DNA of 21,104 bases from Atribacteria bacterium SCGC AAA255-N14 (GCA_000405345.1 ASPC01000026.1:1-21104); one strand, 5' to 3'; numbered from the stretch's first letter, positions 1 through 8,009 are shown. Notes: generated by a model not told the origin, from the letters alone. Made by a program: numbers and translations.

Positions 1-23
1 TTACAGTCATCATTATACAGCTA

Positions 24-72
24 AAAACTTAAAACGAAAAGCGAAAAACCATAATTCAAAATTCAAAACTTT
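24..72. repeat. Degenerate heptamer array, A-rich block (copy 1)
   Basis: Seven consecutive 7-bp words in one register (for example AAAACTT, AAAACGA, AAAGCGA at the left; TAATTCA, AAATTCA near the right). The block resembles 12021-12079 in the same orientation and 3934-3999 in inverted orientation; all three contain the core AACCATAATT followed by CAAA/TAAA words. It is not coding. The DNA at 73-124 is AT-rich, with only weak 7-bp periodicity and no gene. Confidence 0.7.
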
Positions 73-124
73 TTCTCTCAATATTAAATTTTAAGTTCTG
101 TTTTTGCTTCTCTATCTTTTTATT

Positions 125-271
125 TTTGCTATATAGTATACGAGATAAGAAAGATGAAACTCAATAGATAATACAATATATTTAAATTTTAAATTTTTAG
201 CTATGGCTTTACGTTTTGCGCTTTTCGTTTTCCGCTTGGTTACTAAATACTATTCACTATATACTACTCAT
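125..271. repeat. Degenerate heptamer array at the 3' end of the dppD-like gene
   Basis: Twenty-one 7-bp words read in a single register without a slip. From 181 onward all 13 words begin with T and end in T or C (TTTAAAT twice, later TAAATAC, TATTCAC, TATATAC). The right end crosses the stop codon of the dppD-like gene (TAG, complement of 264-266) and covers its last two sense codons. It contains the 18-mer ACTATTCACTATATACTA at 249-266, which recurs exactly at 5191-5208 beside the rpoN stop codon. Confidence 0.75.
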
Positions 272-1292
272 GGGTGATGCCTGCTACTTCTTGATTAATT
301 TTAAAATCTTTTGCCTTATTTTTATTATACATCCAGCACCGTACAATATGGTTGCCTTCTATCTTTTCAAGCTCGGGTTCTTCTTTCTTACAAAGATCTA
401 TAGCAAACTTACAACGAGGATGAAACTTGCATCCATAAGGCAAGGCTAAAGGATCAGGAATTCCACCCTGAATAACTTCGAGTTTTTTCCCTGGTTTATC
501 TGTTAGGCGAGGAATGGAATTTTGGAGAGCCATAGTATAGGGATGTTTCGGATTTTTAAAGATGGTTTTCACATCTGCATATTCTACCGCTTTACCAGCA
601 TATACAACTACTACATCATGAGCTACTTCCGCAATTACGCCCAAATCATGAGTAATCATTAAAACTGACATACCAATTTCATCTTTTAATTTCTTTATCA
701 GTTCTAAAATTTGAGCCTGGATGGTAACATCTAAGGCGGTTGTCGGTTCGTCTGCAATTAATAAATCCGGATTGCAGGATAAAGCCATGGCAATCATTGC
801 TCTCTGTCTTTGTCCTCCGCTTAATTCGTGAGGATATTCATGAACCCTGGTTTCAGGAGAAGGCATACTTACTAATCTTAACATCTCTACGGTTTTCTTT
901 AAAGCCTTTCCTTTGTCTAATTTTTGATGCAACACTATAGCTTCTGAAATCTGTTCACCAATAGTATATACAGGATTTAAGGAGGTCATCGGTTCTTGGA
1001 AGATCATGGAAATATCGTTCCCTCTAATCTTTCTCATTTCTTCGGGGCTTTTCTTTAATAATTCTTCACCTTTAAACCAAATATTACCGCTAACAATCTT
1101 TCCCGGCGGCTCCTGGATCAATCTTAATACGGAAAGGGCAGTAACGCTTTTGCCACAACCTGACTCACCTACCATACCCAGTGTTTCCCCTTTTTTTATG
1201 GCAAAATCAACACCATCAACTGCTTTAACCACACCATCTTCAGTATAAAAATAGGTCTTTAAATCTTTAACCTGTAACAGTACATCCTCCAT
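264..1292 (-). CDS. Oligopeptide/dipeptide ABC transporter ATPase, DppD/OppD type (orphan)
   Basis: A 342-residue ATPase that would power peptide import from the cytoplasmic face of a DppBC-type permease. Visible: Walker A GESGCGKS near residues 39-46, signature LSGGQRQR, Walker B LLIADEP and switch His in MITHDLG. The C-terminal oligopeptide-transporter extension has the Cys pattern GCKFHPRC...LC...VRCW, which binds a [4Fe-4S] cluster in some family members. The start is placed at the ATG ending at 1292, because GGAGGG (complement of 1302-1307) lies 9 nt upstream; an in-frame ATG at 1316 has no ribosome site. It is the last gene of a secG-pncB-dppD unit (31-nt gap after pncB), with no permease or binding protein beside it. 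It closely resembles the operon dppD at 13469-14485 (the same [14 protein letters not shown] segment), so it is a paralogue. The family is certain; the substrate is unknown. Confidence 0.93.
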   Translation of the reverse strand: MEDVLLQVKDLKTYFYTEDGVVKAVDGVDFAIKKGETLGMVGESGCGKSVTALSVLRLIQEPPGKIVSGNIWFKGEELLKKSPEEMRKIRGNDISMIFQEPMTSLNPVYTIGEQISEAIVLHQKLDKGKALKKTVEMLRLVSMPSPETRVHEYPHELSGGQRQRAMIAMALSCNPDLLIADEPTTALDVTIQAQILELIKKLKDEIGMSVLMITHDLGVIAEVAHDVVVVYAGKAVEYADVKTIFKNPKHPYTMALQNSIPRLTDKPGKKLEVIQGGIPDPLALPYGCKFHPRCKFAIDLCKKEEPELEKIEGNHIVRCWMYNKNKAKDFKINQEVAGITHE

Positions 1293-1323
1293 TTGCCTTT
1301 TCCCTCCGTAATCCAATTATTTT

Positions 1324-2361
1324 TTATTTAATTCGTTTTAATTTTAAATTTTCTATTCTTCCCGGGATTCTTCCTCTTTTGGCAATTGGTTTCCCTTCAA
1401 CTTCTTTTATGTCTAAAGTCATATCAATGGGGCTGGTATCGCTTATATAACTACCTACCCCAAAAGCATCAACCGGTTCTTTGCTTAATATACTTATCCT
1501 TTCAGGAGTAAGTCCTCCCGAAACAAAAATTTTTACATAAGGGAAACCGGCCTGATCAAGCCTTGCTCTTACCTCTTTTACTAAATCAGGGGTTACTCCG
1601 CCTCTCTCGCTTGGGGTATCTAATCTTACTCCCAATAAATCTTCTCTTAAAGCACTGGCTACTCTTATGGATTCTTCTGCTTCATCTTTAAAGGTGTCGA
1701 TAAGAATAATTCGAGGCACATCTTTGGGCATACAAACATTATAAGCTTGAGCTGCTTTTATAGTATCTCCCGAAATAATCATTACAGTGTGAGGAATGGT
1801 TCCTTGAGGTTTTTCCCCAGATAGTTTTGCCCCCAAAATGCAACTTGCTCCATCTAGACCGCCTATTAGTGCAGATCTTTCCATAACCGGAGCCACAGCA
1901 GGATGTATATGTCGAGAACCAAAACAAACGACTTTCTTTGCTCCGGCAGCATCTTTACATTTACGTGCAGCGGTAGCCCACGCTGAACTACTAGCTAAAA
2001 TACCCAAGATAACTGTTTCAAAAACACCAAATTCGGAGTACGGACCTTCAATTCTCATTACTGTATCTTTATGTTGAAAGCTTTCTCCTTCTTCCAAAGC
2101 CCATAATTTTATCTTCTTGTCTTTTAAAAGATTACATGCTTCTTGCACTCCTGCAAATACACCGTCCTCGCGGGGGAATATTTCTGCAGTTACTATAGTG
2201 TTCTCTAATCGAAGATATCTCAATATCTCTTGAGCTCTTACGAAATATATATCAGTAGTTAGCCCTTTCTCTATTTCTTCATGGGTAGCTGAAAAAAACT
2301 TTCTATTTGAATTAATAGAATAGTTTTTTATCTCATTAACCGAAATAATAGGTTTATCCAT
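1324..2361 (-). CDS. pncB: Nicotinate phosphoribosyltransferase (short form)
   Basis: A 345-residue enzyme joining nicotinate to PRPP to give nicotinate mononucleotide, the Preiss-Handler salvage step to NAD; cytoplasmic. The length fits the short, archaeal-like subgroup rather than the roughly 400-480-residue forms. Visible: an N-terminal TTDIYFVRA segment (residues 35-43), the conserved GSRHIHP motif (148-154) in the active-site region, and a C-terminal barrel with VSGGL and FGVGSYISD phosphate-binding loops. A GAAGGAAA ribosome site lies about 12 nt before the ATG. It follows secG by 18 nt and precedes an orphan peptide-transporter ATPase by 31 nt, so co-transcription from the secG promoter is likely. 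The mixed functions of this unit suggest convenience rather than a pathway. Confidence 0.93.
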   Translation of the reverse strand: MDKPIISVNEIKNYSINSNRKFFSATHEEIEKGLTTDIYFVRAQEILRYLRLENTIVTAEIFPREDGVFAGVQEACNLLKDKKIKLWALEEGESFQHKDTVMRIEGPYSEFGVFETVILGILASSSAWATAARKCKDAAGAKKVVCFGSRHIHPAVAPVMERSALIGGLDGASCILGAKLSGEKPQGTIPHTVMIISGDTIKAAQAYNVCMPKDVPRIILIDTFKDEAEESIRVASALREDLLGVRLDTPSERGGVTPDLVKEVRARLDQAGFPYVKIFVSGGLTPERISILSKEPVDAFGVGSYISDTSPIDMTLDIKEVEGKPIAKRGRIPGRIENLKLKRIK

Positions 2362-2379
2362 TCTTCTAAAGATTTCCTT

Positions 2380-2604
2380 CTATTTAATTAAGCTAAGCAA
2401 AAGAGAAGATAACATAAAAAGCACTGCTACAACAGTAGTAAGCTTCATTAAAAATGCTTCCTTACCTTTCTTCCCGCCATAATCTGCAGTTGTTCCCCCA
2501 CCAAAAATACCTGAAGCTCTACTTGACTTTCTCGCCTGAAGTATCACTACCAGGATCAAAGCTATACTAATAACAATTTGAATCACCATTAAAGCTACTG
2601 GCAT
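2380..2604 (-). CDS. secG: Preprotein translocase subunit SecG
   Basis: A 74-residue membrane protein, the small accessory subunit of the SecYEG channel in the cytoplasmic membrane. Two hydrophobic segments (about residues 2-22 and 52-72) flank a polar loop with the family hallmark ARKSSRASGIFGGG...DYGG. Length is normal for SecG. GAGAGGAG lies 6-7 nt before the ATG. It opens the secG-pncB-dppD unit behind a good sigma-70-type promoter (2707-2735). In many bacteria secG lies directly behind the gap-pgk-tpi cluster, which agrees with tpiA being the next gene upstream here, although a 406-bp spacer separates them. Confidence 0.95.
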   Translation of the reverse strand: MPVALMVIQIVISIALILVVILQARKSSRASGIFGGGTTADYGGKKGKEAFLMKLTTVVAVLFMLSSLLLSLIK

Positions 2605-2706
2605 CTTTAACTCCTCTCATAAAAATAAGATTAAAATAATCAAAGAGAAACCTCTCTGAAATTCTTAAATTTATTATGTTTATTTTATCAATAATTCCAG
2701 TTTTTC

Positions 2707-2735
2707 ATTCTAACATAATTATATGTTAAGTTCAA
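2707..2735 (-). promoter_or_regulatory. Promoter of secG-pncB-dppD
   Basis: On the minus strand, TTGAAC (complement of 2730-2735) and TAGAAT (complement of 2707-2712) are separated by 17 bp, and a TG one base before the -10 box makes it extended. Transcription would start near 2700, leaving a leader of about 95 nt before secG. The -35 box stops 10 bp short of the heptamer array at 2745. The leader holds a short AGAGA/TCTCT hairpin of doubtful meaning. Confidence 0.6.
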
Positions 2736-2744
2736 GATTAAATT

Positions 2745-2969
2745 CGTATCTCGTATCTCGTGAATCGTATCTCGCATTATAGCGTAGAGCGTATAGCGTT
2801 TAGCGTATAGGATATTAGTTATCCGGTTAGCCAGTTTACCGGTTATAAGATATAAGATACAATATAGGACAGATGCCTCGCCTGTTTATAATGTCATTGC
2901 GAACGAAGTGAGCGTGGCAATCTCATCTAAAAACTATAAACCATTAACTAAAAACCAGGAACCGGAATA
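2745..2969. repeat. Degenerate heptamer array between tpiA and secG
   Basis: This fills most of the 406-bp spacer. CGTATCT occurs three times at 2745-2772 (one variant word between), then after a 1-nt slip at 2780 the rest (2781-2969) is 27 words in one register. These include AGCGTAT-type words (four in a row), CCGGTTA/TACCGGT-type words, TATAAGA twice, and words ending in AAC at 2928-2962. Positions 2781-2845 match the inverted complement of 10198-10262 at 59 of 65 bases. A distinct element (2893-2927) is embedded in the same register. Positions 2605-2744 carry the secG leader and promoter; 2970-3010 shows nothing recognisable. Confidence 0.75.
2893..2927. repeat. GTCATTGCGA-type dispersed repeat element
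   Basis: A GC-richer 35-nt stretch beginning GTCATTGCGAACGAAGTGAG and ending GGCAATCTCATC. ATTGC and GCAAT near its ends are complementary, giving an imperfect hairpin. Very similar sequences of the GTCATTGCGAGCGAAGCGAAGCAATCTC kind are, from memory, common intergenic repeats in several bacterial phyla. Only one copy is present here. Its length is exactly five heptamers, and it does not disturb the 7-bp register of the surrounding array. Confidence 0.55.
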
Positions 2970-3010
2970 ACTTCTTATTACTTAAAAAAACAAGAAAATT
3001 TATACTAACT

Positions 3011-3772
3011 TTATAATATTTTAGCTGCTTTTACTATTTGAGAGAAACTTAAGGTATTTAAACTTGCTCCTCCCACTAAAGCTCCATCAATATCAGATTC
3101 ATTCACAAATTCATCAATATTTTTAGGGTTTACGCTCCCCCCATACAAGATTCTTATTCGTTCAGCTATTTTACTTCCATATTTAGAGGAAAATAATTCC
3201 CTAATAAATTTAATTATTAAATTGGCATCCTGCGAGCTACTAGACCTACCTGTACCGATAGCCCATATAGGTTCATAGGCAATAATTATTCTTGCTGCTA
3301 AAGTAGAATCTATTTTTGAAAATAGAACCTTAATTTCTTGTTCTATTATACTCTCGGTTTTACCACTTTCCTTTTCCTCTAAATTTTCGCCCACACACAC
3401 AATGGGCGTAAGATTAACTGAAAGCGCAGCTTCTGTCTTTCTGGAAACTTCTTCAGAAGTTTCCTTAAAATATTGCCTTCTCTCGGAATGCCCCAATATA
3501 ACATATTCACAACCCACATCTTTAATCATTGGGGGCGATGTTTCTCCGGTAAATGCCCCTTTTATTTCCCAAAACATGTTCTGAGCTCCCAGATGAATGT
3601 TTGTTCCATTAATTATCTCTTTTACCACCCAAAGAGAAGTAAAGGGTGGACAAACTACAATATCTACTCCCTCAATTCCACGAACAAAATCCTTTAGTTC
3701 TTTAACTAAAGATACTGATTCTACAATGTTTTTATTCATCTTCCAATTGCCAGCAATTACTGGAATACGCAT
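3011..3772 (-). CDS. tpiA: Triosephosphate isomerase
   Basis: A 253-residue cytoplasmic TIM-barrel enzyme interconverting dihydroxyacetone phosphate and glyceraldehyde 3-phosphate in glycolysis and gluconeogenesis. All catalytic residues are visible: Lys11 in GNWKMN, His95 in ILGHSERR and Glu167 in AYEPIWAIGTG; the phosphate-binding GGSV and GALVGGASL loops follow. The length is standard for a stand-alone enzyme (not the PGK-TPI fusion of Thermotoga). The ATG at 3772 is chosen because GGGGG lies about 8 nt upstream; an in-frame TTG at 3787 would place that purine run inside the gene. The heptamer array upstream ends 18 bp before this ATG, so there is no ordinary promoter space; tpiA is probably read through from gap or from a promoter inside the array. 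Confidence 0.97.
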   Translation of the reverse strand: MRIPVIAGNWKMNKNIVESVSLVKELKDFVRGIEGVDIVVCPPFTSLWVVKEIINGTNIHLGAQNMFWEIKGAFTGETSPPMIKDVGCEYVILGHSERRQYFKETSEEVSRKTEAALSVNLTPIVCVGENLEEKESGKTESIIEQEIKVLFSKIDSTLAARIIIAYEPIWAIGTGRSSSSQDANLIIKFIRELFSSKYGSKIAERIRILYGGSVNPKNIDEFVNESDIDGALVGGASLNTLSFSQIVKAAKIL

Positions 3773-3790
3773 TATTTTAACCCCCAATTG

Positions 3791-4035
3791 ATTCGTTGTT
3801 CGTATCTCGTATATAGTTACCCGGTTACCCCGTTTTCCAGTTAACCAGTTAATTTTAGTCGTTAGTGAATAGTATCAGAGCGTAAAGTGTAAAGCTAAAA
3901 ATGCAAAACCAAAACTTAAAACTTAAAACCTAAGAAAAAATTTTGAATTTTGAATTATGGTTTTTCGCTTTTCGCTTTTCGCTTTAAGTTTTTAGTTTAA
4001 TGCTGGCACAATACGATATACGATATACGATATAC
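3791..4035. repeat. Unbroken 35-unit heptamer array between gap and tpiA
   Basis: The spacer between gap and tpiA is one 245-bp run of 35 seven-base words with no slip. Neighbouring words are often near-identical: GTAAAGT/GTAAAGC, CAAAACT/TAAAACT/TAAAACC, GAATTTT/GAATTAT, CGCTTTT twice, GATATAC three times at the gap end. The word changes gradually along the array instead of being one fixed unit. It shares blocks with other arrays: GTTAGTGAATAGT also at 18950-18962, CGTATCTCGTAT also near 2745, and 3934-3999 is an inverted relative of 24-72. Confidence 0.8.
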
Positions 4036-4039
4036 TAAT

Positions 4040-5053
<1,014 letters not shown>

Positions 5054-5095
5054 TTACTTTACGTTTTTAATATATGATAAAAGATGCTATCTTAA

Positions 5096-5235
5096 TTCTG
5101 GTCCCGGCTTCTGGCTTCTAATTTCTTAGCAAGATACGAGATACAAATTTGGCTTCCGAATTCTGAATACTGAATCCTTTTTCATTATACACTATTCACT
5201 ATATACTAAATAATAGTTTACTAAATACTAAACCT
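5096..5235. repeat. Heptamer array crossing the rpoN stop codon
   Basis: Twenty 7-bp words in one register: CCCGGCT/TCTGGCT, AAGATAC/GAGATAC, AATTCTG/AATACTG, ATACACT/ATTCACT/ATATACT and AGTTTAC/TAAATAC pairs. The right end runs through the rpoN stop (TAG, complement of 5221-5223) and its last few codons. It contains the 18-mer ACTATTCACTATATACTA at 5191-5208, identical to 249-266. Positions 5036-5095, next to gap, are outside the array and hold the gap ribosome site; no convincing promoter was found there. Confidence 0.75.
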
Positions 5236-6708
5236 TTTACGCAGATTAGAGGATGGTATTTTTAATATCTCCCGGTATTTAGCTACTGTTCGTCGGGAAA
5301 TATTTACCTCGCCTTTTTCGCTCAATAAATCTACTAACTTCTGGTCGCTCCATGGTTTTAAACAATTCTCATTATCGATATATTCTTTTATTAATTTTTT
5401 TACTTTATCAGTAGAAACAGTTTCTCCGCTTTTCTTGTCCACTCCTTTAGAAAATAAAAATTTCACCTTAAGGAGTCCCCGGGGGGTTTGCACAATTTTG
5501 TTATGAATCGCCCTGGATACGGTAGATTCATGAATATCTAATCTATCTGCTACCTCCCCTAAAGTCAAGGGTTTTATAAATAAAATACCTTTGTCTAAAA
5601 AATCCTTCTGGTATTCTACTAAAGTTTCGGCAATACGATATATAGTTTTTTTTCTCTGCTCTATACCTTTAATCAACCACTTAGCAGAATTTAATTTTCC
5701 TTCAACATATTTTTTAGTATCTTTAGTTTTATGGTCAGAAACACTTCCCTTTTTATCTAATTTTCCTTTACCATAAGGGGGAATACTATTACCTGCCTCT
5801 AAAATTCTTTTATAGTAATGATTTATCTCTATTTGAGGCAAATAGCTATCATTCAAAATTACTCTGTATCCTCCTCCCATTTTCCGCATTATTACCAAAT
5901 CGGGAAGTATATATTTAATTTCCTTGGAGTTTCCCACTCTTCTGCCAGGTTTGGGGTCAAGGGAGTTTTTAATTACATCAGCCAAAAATTGAACTACCGA
6001 TACAGATATTTTCAGATCTTTAGCAATTTTTTTAAATGATTTCCGGGCTAAATCCTGCAAATGGTATTTTATTATCTTCTCAATTTTTATATCGCTAATG
6101 CCCAGATATTTTATCTGGATTAATAAACATTCTTTTAGATTTCTTGTTCCCACTCCAGGTGGGTCAAAACTTTGAATCAAAGATAATATCTTTTTTGTTT
6201 TATCTCTTTTTATGTTTAAATCAAGAGAAATATCATCTAAGCCAACGGTTAAATAACCGTTATCATCTATATTGCCTATTATATATTCACCGATTTTATA
6301 ATCAATATCACTGCTTACCGCTGTACCTAATTGAACTAGCAGATAATCTTGTAATGATTCTTTATAATAAATAATATTTTCATATCTATTTTCTTTCTCT
6401 GCTACAGGTCTATTAGGCAAAGGTCGATAATCTTTTTCTTTGAGATAACTTAACCAATCATCAAAGTTATTCTCTTCTCTTCTTTCGTTAGGTTCTTCGG
6501 TTTGAGTTAAAGTATTTTCCTCTTGGTTTACTTTTTCTGTTATTGAATCTGTTTCTTGTTTAACTTCTAATAAGGGATTATCTACTAATTCTTCATCGAT
6601 TAAAACTTTTAGTTCAACTAAATTTAATTGTAATATATTAATTGCTTGATATAATTGGGGAGTAAGAATTAATTTTTGTTTTTGTGTCAATGATAATTCA
6701 GGTTTCAT
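5221..6708 (-). CDS. rpoN: RNA polymerase sigma-54 factor
   Basis: A 495-residue alternative sigma factor that directs polymerase to -24/-12 promoters and needs AAA+ activators to open DNA. Region I is the Gln/Leu-rich N-terminus (LSLTQKQKLILTPQLYQA, residues 5-22), which contacts activators; an acidic linker covers 50-95; the core-binding domain is about 105-300; a helix-turn-helix lies near 381-401 (LGEVADRLDIHESTVSRAI); and the RpoN box SRRTVAKYRE (471-480) reads the -24 element. Compared with the usual family spacing, residues about 306-330 look like a hydrophilic Gly/Lys/Asp-rich insertion before KYVEGKLNSAKWLI. GGAG lies about 10 nt before the ATG. Its last codons lie in a heptamer array. 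No activator gene is in the window. Confidence 0.96.
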   Translation of the reverse strand: MKPELSLTQKQKLILTPQLYQAINILQLNLVELKVLIDEELVDNPLLEVKQETDSITEKVNQEENTLTQTEEPNERREENNFDDWLSYLKEKDYRPLPNRPVAEKENRYENIIYYKESLQDYLLVQLGTAVSSDIDYKIGEYIIGNIDDNGYLTVGLDDISLDLNIKRDKTKKILSLIQSFDPPGVGTRNLKECLLIQIKYLGISDIKIEKIIKYHLQDLARKSFKKIAKDLKISVSVVQFLADVIKNSLDPKPGRRVGNSKEIKYILPDLVIMRKMGGGYRVILNDSYLPQIEINHYYKRILEAGNSIPPYGKGKLDKKGSVSDHKTKDTKKYVEGKLNSAKWLIKGIEQRKKTIYRIAETLVEYQKDFLDKGILFIKPLTLGEVADRLDIHESTVSRAIHNKIVQTPRGLLKVKFLFSKGVDKKSGETVSTDKVKKLIKEYIDNENCLKPWSDQKLVDLLSEKGEVNISRRTVAKYREILKIPSSNLRKRFSI

Positions 6709-6775
6709 CTTGCAAACTCCGCTATTATTTTATATACTGTATTGCTATATTTCATATATATAATTATTTCGGAAC

Positions 6776-6806
6776 AAAAAAATATTTATCCTTTATTAGA
6801 ATAAAG
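6776..6806 (-). terminator. Possible weak terminator after ugpC
   Basis: On the minus strand, CTTTAT and ATAAAG (complement of 6791-6806) form a 6-bp AU-rich stem with a 4-nt loop, followed by GGATAAAT and a run of seven T. The stem is weak, so termination may be partial. It lies 36 nt past the ugpC stop codon. The rest of the 134-bp rpoN leader is AT-rich without a clear promoter. Confidence 0.3.
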
Positions 6807-6842
6807 AACAACCTAGATACTGACCCTTTAATCAAACTTCAT

Positions 6843-7949
6843 TTAAACTATAACTAATAAAGTTTTAGGATCAAAAATATGAGTCTTTTCCATATCTAAT
6901 ATTACTTCCATATTTTGGTCGACTTCTATCTGGGTACGTGAATCCATTTTCCCTATTATAGAATGCTTCCCACAAGTAAGGTAAATAAAGATCTCTGCCC
7001 CCAGGGGTTCAATCACTTCTGCTTTGGTATTTATCGTATTCAAAGCAGAAGGTGTAATTTGGGAAAAAAATTGTTTATCATGAAGATCCTCGGGTCTAAC
7101 TCCAAAAATCACTTCCTTCCCAGCATAATCTGCTATTTTGGAATAAAAAGCCTGAGGAGCCTTTACTTTAAAACTTTCGGCATTGATAAAATAGTCTCCA
7201 TTTTCCTTTACAATTTTGGAGTCTATAAAATTCATTGCCGGAGAACCGATAAAACCAGCCACAAATTTATTATTTGGTTTTCTATAAACTTCTAAAGGTG
7301 CACCTATTTGGTGTACACGCCCCTCATTCATGATAAATATTCTAGTAGCCATAGTCATTGCTTCTACTTGATCATGAGTTACGTAGATTATAGTAGCTTC
7401 CAATCTACGGTGAAGTTTGCTAATTTCTGCCCTCATTGCCACTCTTAGTTTAGCATCTAAATTGGAAAGTGGCTCATCAAATAAAAATACTTTTGGTTTT
7501 CTTACTATGGCTCTTCCTACTGCCACTCGCTGTCTTTGTCCGCCGGAAAGCTGCTTAGGTTTTCTCTTTAATAAGTTTTCTATCCCTAAAATCTCGGCTG
7601 CTTCCTGCACTCTTTGGTCTATCTCTTTTTTTGGAAACTTTCTTAATTTCAATCCAAAAGCCATATTATTGTAAACATCCATATGGGGATAAAGAGCATA
7701 GTTCTGGAAGACCATAGCTATATCTCTGTCTTTCGGTTGAACATCATTTACCAATTTATCGCCGATATAGATTTCTCCGGAAGTTGCTTCTTCTAAACCA
7801 GCAATTGCCCGCAAGGTCGTAGTCTTCCCACAACCAGATGGACCGACCAAGACTGCAAATTCCTTATCCTTTATTTCTATGTTTACATTATCTACCGCGG
7901 TTACCTCTTTAAATTTTTTAGTAAGATTCTTTAAGATTACGTTTGCCAT
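6843..7949 (-). CDS. ugpC: Sugar/glycerol-phosphate type ABC transporter ATPase (UgpC/MsmK/MalK family)
   Basis: A 368-residue CUT1-family ATPase that couples ATP hydrolysis to uptake of saccharides or glycerol phosphate through a two-permease membrane complex. Walker A GPSGCGKT is at residues 36-43, the Q-loop at MVFQNYALYP, the signature LSGGQRQR from about 134, Walker B VFLFDEP near 154-160 and the switch His in VTHDQVEAM. A TOBE-type regulatory domain follows (FGVRPEDL onward). AGGAGG precedes the ATG. No binding protein or permease is nearby. That resembles the shared, multi-system ATPase MsmK/MsmX of Firmicutes; the shared role is inference. It has its own promoter at 7981-8009. Confidence 0.92.
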   Translation of the reverse strand: MANVILKNLTKKFKEVTAVDNVNIEIKDKEFAVLVGPSGCGKTTTLRAIAGLEEATSGEIYIGDKLVNDVQPKDRDIAMVFQNYALYPHMDVYNNMAFGLKLRKFPKKEIDQRVQEAAEILGIENLLKRKPKQLSGGQRQRVAVGRAIVRKPKVFLFDEPLSNLDAKLRVAMRAEISKLHRRLEATIIYVTHDQVEAMTMATRIFIMNEGRVHQIGAPLEVYRKPNNKFVAGFIGSPAMNFIDSKIVKENGDYFINAESFKVKAPQAFYSKIADYAGKEVIFGVRPEDLHDKQFFSQITPSALNTINTKAEVIEPLGAEIFIYLTCGKHSIIGKMDSRTQIEVDQNMEVILDMEKTHIFDPKTLLVIV

Positions 7950-7980
7950 TTTAATTCCTCCTCATTAATATAGTTATTTT

Positions 7981-8009
7981 ATTTTACCAAAAAGTTTTTA
8001 ATATACCAA
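7981..8009 (-). promoter_or_regulatory. Promoter of ugpC
   Basis: TTGGTA (complement of 8004-8009) and TAAAAT (complement of 7981-7986) are separated by 17 bp on the minus strand. A start near 7974 would give a leader of about 25 nt, ending in the AGGAGG ribosome site. Confidence 0.5.

Noticed and set aside
216..449. 77-codon plus-strand ORF at the left end
   Set aside because: It begins inside a heptamer array and continues opposite the dppD-like gene; no ribosome site.
1290..1316. Upstream ATG start at 1316 for the dppD-like gene
   Set aside because: It has no ribosome site, while the ATG at 1292 has GGAGGG at 9-nt spacing and gives the family's normal N-terminus.
2605..2700. Riboswitch or attenuator in the secG-pncB leader
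   Set aside because: Only a 5-bp hairpin is visible; no known NAD-, preQ1- or other riboswitch pattern was recognised.
3770..3787. TTG start at 3787 for tpiA
   Set aside because: The GGGGG run inside that extension serves as ribosome site for the ATG at 3772, which matches the normal TPI N-terminus.
4004..4019. Sigma-54 promoter (TGGCAC) near gap, suggested by nearby rpoN
   Set aside because: TGGCAC is followed at the right distance by GATAT instead of TTGCA/T, and it is on the strand opposite to the genes.
3791..4035. CRISPR array
   Set aside because: Units are 7 bp with no spacer-repeat alternation, no 23-40-bp repeat, and no cas genes nearby.
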